Positions 57,638 through 64,000 of a DNA stretch of 64,000 bases are shown here, piece after piece (position 1 is the first letter of the stretch; each line of letters opens with the position of its first letter). Both the position numbers and the translations under genes were made by a program. Source of the DNA: Paenibacillus mellifer (GTDB lineage: Bacteria > Bacillota > Bacilli > Paenibacillales > Paenibacillaceae); contig NZ_JALPRK010000011.1 in the NCBI RefSeq assembly GCF_023195895.1, forward strand, positions 1-64,000, in the 5' to 3' direction. The notes below the pieces were generated by a model, which was not told where the DNA came from, made no database searches, and saw only the letters and a list, made by a program, of their open reading frames with translations.

Positions 57638-57698
57638 AGAAAATTTTTACAGCGGGAGCAGGCGACTATTCCCCATGCAACTTTCACAACGCACAAAA

Positions 57699-57730
57699 CG
57701 AACCCCCTCGCCATCTGGCGAGGGGGTTCG
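57699..57730. terminator. Bidirectional terminator, 14-bp perfect stem
   Basis: CGAACCCCCTCGCC (57699-57712) and its complement (57717-57730), loop ATCT; between convergent genes. Confidence 0.92.
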
Positions 57731-57736
57731 TTCACT

Positions 57737-59155
57737 TTATTCCAACGTAATGTTGTACGTTACGATATACGATTCCTGTTCCGATTGGTCCACCTCAACA
57801 TCCCCTTGCAGCAGATGAATGATTTGGAGCAACGGACCGGTCAAGCGACCGTTGTAGATCTTCGTAGGCGTCTCTAATGGCGTCTCGGTGCCGTTGACGG
57901 TGGCCATGTCTGCACCAACCGCGACCTTGACCTCCCGGTCGCCTCGGGTTAAACTAGCGGTCTTATTGGCGGCGTCGTAGTTGAACTCGATGCCGGCTGC
58001 CAAAGCGAAGTCCTTAAGCGGTACGCGGACTTGATCGTCATCGGCGGGCGGCAGTTCACTGAAAGTGACCTCCTGGCCGTTCACGTTGACGACTACAGAA
58101 TACACCGGGCCGTCCTCATTGATCACGAGACTTTGCACCTGTTCTTGCAGCAGTCGGTTGTTTAACTCCACGTTTGCCGCGGTGACCTGATGGGTGCCGT
58201 CGGCGATTTCTTCAACGATCCGGCGATTGATCGCGGCGGAGTGGTGCGACAAGTCCTTGTATTCGTCCAGATCGTAAGTGATCGTACTATCGCTCTGGAA
58301 GTCATACACCCGGACATTGTCATAGGCGCTAAATCGCTCGTACATGTACTTCTTCATCTCCAGCTGGTTGTCGAAGCGCTCAGGGTTCAAGCTATACCAC
58401 ATCTGCTGGCGTAATACCGAATAAGGAGGATAATAGATGATGAATTCGATGTCTGGATGCGCTTCGATGAAGCTCATCGTATTTTCCTCGAAATTTTGTT
58501 TTACGACCTCCAAAGCGGGCTCGTAATCTGCCGTCAACTGCTCTGACAATCTGGCTTCCTGCCACTTGGCGTACACCTGAGCCGGACCATAGTTGGCGGA
58601 GGCATCCCAATTGTTCAGCAGATCGAGGTTACGCAGTTGGGGCATTTGATCCTTTGGCAGGAGCAATGCGCCGAGGGCATGCTTAACATCGGACACATTG
58701 AGCAGATATTTATAATCGTTCCAGACCTTATCGTCGTACAAATAAAACGGGAAATTCGCCTCGTCCCGCACCGCATTGTCCCGGAACGAGAAATAGTCGA
58801 TCCCCCAAAGCACCTTCTTAACCTGACCGGTGCCTACTGCAACATCGGCGATCATCCGCTGTTCCTTGGCGGTAGAGCCCTCCATCGACAGCTTCATGAC
58901 CTTGCCGCCAAGTAGCTCGCCTACTTCCGAAGGAACGAAGTTCTCCGTCATGGAGCTGCCGAGAATGATGGTGTCATAAGCGTAACTTTTGGCCAAACCC
59001 GGGTTTTGATATCGCTGCTGCTTGGTAAAGAGCGGCGAGTAGGAGGCCTTCCGGTACAGCTGCAACGGATCGACGGCGTAAACGAACGAGCCGACCAGGA
59101 CCGTAAACAACAGGACAAAGGCCATAAACCAGATGACGAAACGAATATTTTTCAA
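57737..59155 (-). CDS. SGNH/AlgX-DltD-like envelope protein with C-terminal copper-amine-oxidase-like domain
   Basis: 472 residues. One N-terminal membrane anchor (about 4-26) puts the rest outside the cell. The GSSMTENF block near 66-73 resembles the serine motif of AlgJ/AlgX/DltD-type transferases, and DLSHHSAAINRRI near 300 may carry the His partner. About 360-470 looks like a copper-amine-oxidase N-terminal (stalk) domain: VNVNGQEVTF...VRVPLKDFALAAGI. TTG at 59155 is 8 bases after AAAGGAG. It follows the MBOAT gene by 30 bp. Probable role: O-acylation of a surface polymer. Confidence 0.78.
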   Translation of the reverse strand: MKNIRFVIWFMAFVLLFTVLVGSFVYAVDPLQLYRKASYSPLFTKQQRYQNPGLAKSYAYDTIILGSSMTENFVPSEVGELLGGKVMKLSMEGSTAKEQRMIADVAVGTGQVKKVLWGIDYFSFRDNAVRDEANFPFYLYDDKVWNDYKYLLNVSDVKHALGALLLPKDQMPQLRNLDLLNNWDASANYGPAQVYAKWQEARLSEQLTADYEPALEVVKQNFEENTMSFIEAHPDIEFIIYYPPYSVLRQQMWYSLNPERFDNQLEMKKYMYERFSAYDNVRVYDFQSDSTITYDLDEYKDLSHHSAAINRRIVEEIADGTHQVTAANVELNNRLLQEQVQSLVINEDGPVYSVVVNVNGQEVTFSELPPADDDQVRVPLKDFALAAGIEFNYDAANKTASLTRGDREVKVAVGADMATVNGTETPLETPTKIYNGRLTGPLLQIIHLLQGDVEVDQSEQESYIVTYNITLE

Positions 59156-59185
59156 GGGGATTTCTCCTTTTGCCAACGTCAAAAA

Positions 59186-60574
59186 TTAGAACGTAAAATA
59201 CAAAAATTCGCTGACCTGGTTGAAATACAGGATCGAGAATACGAACAATCCGGCGATAAAAGCGGCATAACGTAAATTCGGTTTGAACTTTAACTTGAGT
59301 TCCATCGAATTACGTGCGAACATCGCCAGGGCGAAGGCAGCGAGGATCAACAGCACTTGACCGGCCAATGTCAGGGACACGTGGATTTCTCCGATGCTGA
59401 TCATGCCGCGCAAGACCTTAAGCGCATCGTCCCAAGAGGTCGCTCGGAAGAATACCCAGGTGAAGTTGATGAACAAGAAGGTGATTAACCAGCCGCACCA
59501 GCGCGGCAGGGCAACCCCTGTCTTTTGCCATAATCGCTGGATAACCTGGGCGACGCCATGCATCAAGCCCCACATGATAAACGTCCAACCCGCGCCATGC
59601 CAAAAGCCGCCGATCAGGAAGGTCGCCACCAGGTTGAAATAAGTTCGGAATTTCCCCTTGCGGTTTCCGCCAAGCGGGATATAGATATAATCCTTCAGGA
59701 ACCGGCTTAACGTCATATGCCAACGGCTCCAGAAATCCTTGATGCTCACGGCTTTATAGGGTGAATTGAAGTTGATCGGCAATTTAATGTTAAACAGCAA
59801 CGCGATCCCGATGGCCATGTCCGAATATCCGCTGAAATCGAAATACAGCTGGAAGGTATAAGCCAAGGAAGTGATCCACGCTTCGACAAATCCGAGATGC
59901 GTCGAAACATCAAAACCCTGGGTGGCAATAGGGGCCAGTGTGTCGGCGATCACGACCTTCTTAAACAGCCCGACACAAAAAACAAAGAAGCCGCGGGCTA
60001 CGTTGCCCGGGATGATCACTTTGCTCCGAGGCCGGTCGAATTGGGGCATCATTTCCTTATGGTGTAGAATCGGGCCGGCGATCAGGTGCGGATAAAACGT
60101 GACGAACAAGACATAACTGACGATGCTGTATTCCTTCGCCTTGCCGCGGTAGGCATCGACGAGGTATGCGATTTGCGTGAAGGTGAAGAAGCTGATCCCC
60201 AGCGGCAGTGCCAGTTCCAGCAGGTTAATATGCGAAGCGAACAGCGAATTGATATTTGTAATGAAAAAATCGGCATACTTGTAATAGCCCAGCAGCAGTA
60301 CGTTGCCGGTGATGCCGAGGGTCAACAGCAGCTTCCGCAGCCGAATCGGCTTGTCAGCGGAATGGCTGATCGATCGTCCCATCACATAGTTGAAGGCGAT
60401 CGACGCCAGAATCAGCGGCAGCGACTTGATGCTCCAATAGCTGTAGAAGAACAGCGAGGCCGCGGCGAGCCACAACTTACCGAATACGGGCGGGCATAGC
60501 CGGTTTAACAGGAAATAAACGATAAACGAGATCGGCCAAAACACAAAAATGAATTCGTAGGAATTAAAAAGCAA
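59186..60574 (-). CDS. MBOAT-family O-acyltransferase (AlgI-like)
   Basis: 462 residues, about ten to twelve helices, starting at TTG with GAGGTG upstream; this gives the usual N-terminus MLFNSYEFIFVFWPISF. The active His is in FWHGAGWTF (about 326), with a second His in MWGLMHG (about 339). WSRWHMTLSRFLKDYIYIPLGG is typical. It passes acyl groups across the membrane to the SGNH partner encoded next. Promoter and terminator bracket the two genes as an operon. Confidence 0.92.
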   Translation of the reverse strand: MLFNSYEFIFVFWPISFIVYFLLNRLCPPVFGKLWLAAASLFFYSYWSIKSLPLILASIAFNYVMGRSISHSADKPIRLRKLLLTLGITGNVLLLGYYKYADFFITNINSLFASHINLLELALPLGISFFTFTQIAYLVDAYRGKAKEYSIVSYVLFVTFYPHLIAGPILHHKEMMPQFDRPRSKVIIPGNVARGFFVFCVGLFKKVVIADTLAPIATQGFDVSTHLGFVEAWITSLAYTFQLYFDFSGYSDMAIGIALLFNIKLPINFNSPYKAVSIKDFWSRWHMTLSRFLKDYIYIPLGGNRKGKFRTYFNLVATFLIGGFWHGAGWTFIMWGLMHGVAQVIQRLWQKTGVALPRWCGWLITFLFINFTWVFFRATSWDDALKVLRGMISIGEIHVSLTLAGQVLLILAAFALAMFARNSMELKLKFKPNLRYAAFIAGLFVFSILYFNQVSEFLYFTF

Positions 60575-60668
60575 GACTACTGGCACCTCTCTCAAGCGAG
60601 AATCATAACTAATTAATCATATAATAGAATAGTAGGAGCGGCAATGACATTTCCGCCCAGGTATCGAC

Positions 60669-60698
60669 AAAAAAAGCGGCCCCGCCGGAGCGGAGCCC
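60669..60698 (-). terminator. Terminator of the CidA/CidB operon
   Basis: On the minus strand GGGCTCCGC pairs with GCGGGGCC (one G-U pair), then seven T's. Confidence 0.75.
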
Positions 60699-60765
60699 AA
60701 AGTAACGCTATATGAAAAATTAGGAGGAACCACAAAGATAGGAATAAGATGTCGAACCTGGAAGC

Positions 60766-61452
60766 TTAAAAGTGCAGAACCGCAATAAGCATGGGAGCAA
60801 CTCCTAATGTAAACAAGGCAGCCAAGATCATAGAGATGCTGGAGATCGTCCCGGTTAAAGAGCTTAGTTCGAACGCTTTGGACGTTCCCGTCCCGTGAGC
60901 GCTGGTGCCGAACAGTACGCCTCGAGCGACTTCCCCTTCGATGCGGAACAACTTCATGACCAGCGGCCCCAGCATGGCGCCAAGCAAGCCGGTCAGAATA
61001 ACGAATACGGCGGTGATATTCGGTACGCCGCCGATGACCTGGGATACGTTCATGGCAATCGGCGTCGTGACGGAACGAGGAATCAAGCTGGTGATGAGCT
61101 GATCATCCAGGTGCAGCCATTCGGCCAAGAACGCCGAGGAGAACATGGCAACCACGGAGCCGCTCAGCACGCTAATGAGAATTTCCACAGCGTGTTTTTT
61201 CAGCACATTGTAGTATTTGTACAACGGAATCGCAAAGGCGATCGTGGCCGGCTGCAGCATGCTGCTCAGCCATTTGCCGCCGGTATGATAGGTTTCATAG
61301 GGAATTTGCGCCCACAGCAAGCCGATGACGAGAACCAACGGGGTGATCAGCAGAGGGGACAAGTAGACCTTTGGCCGAATCCGATACAACCGTTTCGATA
61401 AACCGTAAATGAACAGGGTAGTAGCTAAACAAAGTAGGCCTGCAATGATCAT
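60766..61452 (-). CDS. CidB/LrgB-family membrane protein
   Basis: 228 residues, about seven hydrophobic segments. The start is the ATG at 61452 after AAAGGAGGG; the frame is open to 61506 inside the upstream gene. It carries SLIPRSVTTPIAMNVSQVIGG and GTSAHGTGTSKAFE, the LrgB hallmarks. It overlaps cidA-like by 4 bp. In B. subtilis related pairs transport pyruvate or affect cell lysis. Confidence 0.92.
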   Translation of the reverse strand: MIIAGLLCLATTLFIYGLSKRLYRIRPKVYLSPLLITPLVLVIGLLWAQIPYETYHTGGKWLSSMLQPATIAFAIPLYKYYNVLKKHAVEILISVLSGSVVAMFSSAFLAEWLHLDDQLITSLIPRSVTTPIAMNVSQVIGGVPNITAVFVILTGLLGAMLGPLVMKLFRIEGEVARGVLFGTSAHGTGTSKAFELSSLTGTISSISMILAALFTLGVAPMLIAVLHF

Positions 61453-61829
61453 GAGATTCGGCCCTCCTTTCGTTTTTCGATACGTGAGGCGATCAGCCCG
61501 GAACAAATCATAACGATGACAGTGCTAAGGATGACAACGATCATGATTCGGAAGCCTTCGCTTTCGAGCAATGGGATATATTGCATAACGCCGACGGCGG
61601 AAGGAACAAAGAACAGCAGCAGCTCGGCCAGCAGCCAGTTCGCGCCACGTTCGATCCAGTTCAGCTTGACGACGCCTGTTTTCAATAGAGTAAACAAAAC
61701 GGCAATCCCTAGAATCGAACCTGGAATCGGTAAATGGAGCAGCTCCGCGACCTTGTTCAGGGCCATTGAAACGAAGAACAGAATGGCGATCTGAAGGATC
61801 CCAATGCCAATCTCTTTCATCTTTTTCAT
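61449..61829 (-). CDS. CidA/LrgA-family holin-like membrane protein
   Basis: 126 residues with four membrane segments. Typical LPIPGSILGIAVLF and NWLLAELLLFFVPSAVGVM. AAGGAG precedes the ATG by 8 bases. First gene of the pair, divergent from the LysR gene at 61962. It likely forms one transporter with the CidB-like protein. Confidence 0.92.
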   Translation of the reverse strand: MKKMKEIGIGILQIAILFFVSMALNKVAELLHLPIPGSILGIAVLFTLLKTGVVKLNWIERGANWLLAELLLFFVPSAVGVMQYIPLLESEGFRIMIVVILSTVIVMICSGLIASRIEKRKEGRIS

Positions 61830-61882
61830 ATGAGCAGCTCCTTTCTGTTTTTGGTTGGTAATGAAATCTTACACCGATTGTT

Positions 61883-61920
61883 TTCATGAGTAAAATGAAT
61901 ATACTGAATGAGAAGCATTC
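61883..61920. promoter_or_regulatory. LysR-type dyads between cidAB-like genes and their regulator
   Basis: TTCAT (61883-61887) and ATGAA (61895-61899) are perfect 5-bp arms 7 bp apart; GAATG (61906-61910) and CATTC (61916-61920) are arms 5 bp apart. Both fit LysR-type sites (T-N11-A-like) in the shared control region. Confidence 0.5.
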
Positions 61921-61961
61921 CATTTGGTTATAGATAAAACGAATTAAAGGAGCGCAGGCTG

Positions 61962-62855
61962 TTGGATATTAGGCAAATGCAGGTTCTAATTGAAGTTGCC
62001 CGGCAACGAAGCTTCACCAAGGCCGCCGAAGTAATGTATATCACCCAACCGACCATCAGCAAAACGATCAAAGCGATGGAGGAGGAACTCGGGGTTGTGT
62101 TATTCGACCGGGTTGGCAAAAAGATCGAACTGACCGACGCCGGACGAATCATCGCCACGCAAGCCCAGCAAATCGTGACCTCCTTCCAGAATCTGACCGC
62201 GGAGCTCGACGATTTGCGCAATTTGAAGAAAGGACATCTTCGCATCGGGCTTCCGCCGATGGTGGGTGCGAGTTTTTTTCCGAAGGTAATTGGAGAATTC
62301 CATCAACGGTATCCCGATATTACGATTCAGCTGTTTGAGGACGGGGCCAAGAAAGTGGAACAGGACGTCGCCGGCGGACTACTGGATGTAGGGGTAGTCG
62401 TGCTGCCAACGGTGGAAGCGGAGCTTAGCTGTTTTCCTTTTGTCGAGGAGAAGTTGAATCTGGTCGTACATCCTTCCCATCCGCTTGCAGCGCGGGAATC
62501 GGCGGATTTGGCCGAGCTCTCCCAGGATGGATTTGTGTTGTTCCGCGAGGACTTTACACTGCATGACCGCATCATCGGAGAATGTGCGAAAGCCGGCTTT
62601 CAGCCTCATGTCATCTACGAGAGCTCCCAGTGGGACTTGATCAGTGAGATGGTGGCCGTCGGCCTTGGCATCACGCTGCTGCCGGAAACAATTTGTCGTG
62701 AGATCGACGATGAAGGCGTGCGGATCATCCCACTCGTGAAGCCGGTAATCCCTTGGAAGCTTGGCATCGTATGGCGTGACGATCGGTATCAGTCTTTTGC
62801 CACCCGCGAATGGATTCGGTTTGCTCAGGAAGTGTTGAGGCCACATATTGGTTAA
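61962..62855 (+). CDS. LysR-family regulator (CidR/YwbI-like)
   Basis: 298 codons with a TTG start after AAAGGAG. The N-terminal winged helix is MDIRQMQVLIEVARQRSFTKAAEVMYITQPTISK-like (MDIRQMQVLIEVARQRSFT, then YITQPTISKTIKAME). Co-inducer domain follows. Divergent from the CidA/CidB genes, which it probably activates in response to acetate or pyruvate overflow, as known for CidR-type regulators. Confidence 0.9.
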   Translation: MDIRQMQVLIEVARQRSFTKAAEVMYITQPTISKTIKAMEEELGVVLFDRVGKKIELTDAGRIIATQAQQIVTSFQNLTAELDDLRNLKKGHLRIGLPPMVGASFFPKVIGEFHQRYPDITIQLFEDGAKKVEQDVAGGLLDVGVVVLPTVEAELSCFPFVEEKLNLVVHPSHPLAARESADLAELSQDGFVLFREDFTLHDRIIGECAKAGFQPHVIYESSQWDLISEMVAVGLGITLLPETICREIDDEGVRIIPLVKPVIPWKLGIVWRDDRYQSFATREWIRFAQEVLRPHIG

Positions 62856-62904
62856 AAATAACCAAATTGTCTGAGTTCTGACAAACAATGGGACACCAGA
62901 CTAC

Positions 62905-62933
62905 TTGTGCAACCGGTGGAGCCTGCCTATAAT
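62905..62933 (+). promoter_or_regulatory. Promoter of the amino-acid permease gene
   Basis: TTGTGC (62905-62910), 17-bp spacer, TATAAT (62928-62933), 42 bp before the start codon. Confidence 0.7.
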
Positions 62934-62975
62934 AGCGAAATGATTCATAAATTGTAGATTAGGGGACAAAGCTTA

Positions 62976-64000
62976 ATGAGTTTGCTGCGAAAAAAATCGA
63001 TCGCTTCCATGTTACTAGAGAAACAAAAGGCCGGATCCGGCGGAGGTATGAAAAAGGAGTTGGGCGTCTTTGACCTGGCTATGCTGGGCATCGGCTGTAT
63101 CGTGGGTACGGGGATTTTCGTACTGACCGGAGTGGCTGCCGCCCAACATGCCGGTCCGGGCCTGATCCTATCCTTCATTCTGGCCGGCGTCGTCTGCGCC
63201 TTCTGCGCGTTGTGTTATGCCGAATTCGCCTCCATGGTTCCTGTGTCGGGGAGTGCCTACACCTACAGTTACGCCACCTTTGGCGAGCTGATTGCCTGGA
63301 TCCTCGGATGGGACCTGATCCTGGAATACGGTTTTGCCGCTTCAATGGTGGCGAGCGGATGGTCGGGATATTTCCAAGGTTTGATCGCCGGTATAGGAGT
63401 TAAGTTGCCAACCGCGCTTAGCAGCGCCTTTGATCCGGCGAACGGCACCTATGTCGACGTCCCGGCGATCTTGATCGTGCTGGTGTTGACGTTTATCGTG
63501 TCCCGCGGTTCCAAGGAGTCTTCGCGACTGAATTCGATTATGGTTATCGTAAAAATCGCGGTCATCCTCCTCTTTATCGTGGTGGGTGCGTTTTACGTCA
63601 AGCCGGGCAATTGGACGCCATTCATGCCGTATGGATTCAGTGGAGTTGTGACCGGGGCGGCGACGGCGTTCCTGTCCTATATCGGGTTCGATGCAGTGGC
63701 CACCGCTGCGGAAGAAGTGAAGAATCCGCAAAAGGATTTGCCTCGCGGGATTTTATGGTCTTTAGTCGTGTGTTCCCTGCTGTACGTGCTTGTGACGGCT
63801 GTGCTGACCGGGATCGTACCATATGCCGAATTAAACGTGAAGAATCCGGTTGCCTTTGCCTTGCAATATATCAACCAGAATTGGGTGGCCGGTTTTATTT
63901 CTCTAGGAGCGATTGTTGGAATCACGACCGTGTTGTTCGTGCTTTTGTTTGGGCAGACGCGTCTGCTATACGCCATCGGACGCGACGGACTATTGCCGAA
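62976..64000 (+). CDS. APC-family amino acid permease, YfnA-like (3' end beyond window)
   Basis: Partial: 341 codons are visible and the frame stays open at the window end. The start is the ATG at 62976 with AGGGGA upstream. An N-terminal cytoplasmic stretch (LLEKQKAGSGGGMKKELG) precedes helix 1 with GIGCIVGTGIFVLTG, the APC binding motif. About nine helices are visible, with FLSYIGFDAVATAAEEVKNPQKDLP typical of cationic amino acid transporters. Substrate not determined. Confidence 0.92.
   Translation, partial: MSLLRKKSIASMLLEKQKAGSGGGMKKELGVFDLAMLGIGCIVGTGIFVLTGVAAAQHAGPGLILSFILAGVVCAFCALCYAEFASMVPVSGSAYTYSYATFGELIAWILGWDLILEYGFAASMVASGWSGYFQGLIAGIGVKLPTALSSAFDPANGTYVDVPAILIVLVLTFIVSRGSKESSRLNSIMVIVKIAVILLFIVVGAFYVKPGNWTPFMPYGFSGVVTGAATAFLSYIGFDAVATAAEEVKNPQKDLPRGILWSLVVCSLLYVLVTAVLTGIVPYAELNVKNPVAFALQYINQNWVAGFISLGAIVGITTVLFVLLFGQTRLLYAIGRDGLLP

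Overview
The window looks like a chromosomal segment from a Paenibacillus-type member of the Bacillota. The evidence is strong AGGAGG-type ribosome binding sites with frequent TTG/GTG starts, mid-50s GC by eye, paired YesM/YesN-type two-component systems beside sugar ABC transporters, and very close relatives of Bacillus subtilis YclNOPQ, YjlC-Ndh, CydABCD and GltC. I see no rRNA, tRNA, prophage, insertion sequence or CRISPR array.

Layout. 0.3-7 kb: a divergent sugar-uptake unit (permeases and binding lipoprotein on minus; histidine kinase and AraC-type regulator on plus). 7-10.4 kb: a luciferase-like oxidoreductase, a GH43 beta-xylosidase-type enzyme and a COG3910-like AAA ATPase. 10.7-19.7 kb: a second sugar-uptake unit of the same design, with its binding protein and a GH36 alpha-galactosidase. 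20-31.5 kb: mixed housekeeping and resistance genes: SRPBCC/ArsR pair, aldo/keto reductase, acetyltransferase, LmrA-like repressor with its MFS pump, ferrochelatase, purine permease, diguanylate cyclase and a MenA-type prenyltransferase. 31.6-35 kb: two Gfo/Idh/MocA oxidoreductases and small membrane or hypothetical genes. 35.5-39.4 kb: a Fur-box-controlled siderophore importer (yclNOPQ). 39.5-45 kb: aldo/keto reductase, catalase and an ABC exporter-like operon. 45.1-55.6 kb: a redox/nitrogen block of cydABCD, a GltC-like LysR, yjlC-ndh and gdhA, with Rex-like operators before cydA and yjlC. 55.8-64 kb: nitroreductase, a third Gfo/Idh oxidoreductase, an MBOAT/SGNH envelope-acylation pair, a CidA/CidB pair with divergent LysR, and an amino-acid permease cut by the window end.

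How the genes fit together. The two sugar systems each have a sensor, a regulator, a lipoprotein and two permeases but no ATPase, so they probably share a distant MsmX-type ATPase. In the second system I find an 18-bp motif upstream of both the permease operon and the binding-protein gene, in the same orientation and exactly 40 bp from each -10 element; it is the best candidate operator for the AraC-type regulator. MenA, Ndh and CydABCD together form a route from NADH through menaquinone to oxygen.

The least explained material is in the gaps between genes. Three unrelated sequence families of dyads or inverted words recur with a period of about 50 bp: a family with TGTTGCA/TGCAACA arms at 28-100 and 19808-19983 (period 51-52), a TGCAGTTATT-like family at 10442-10628, and a TAACGGAC/GTCCGTTA family that flanks yclNOPQ on both sides (35177-35358 and 39405-39537). 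An 18-19 bp tandem repeat lies at 156-305.
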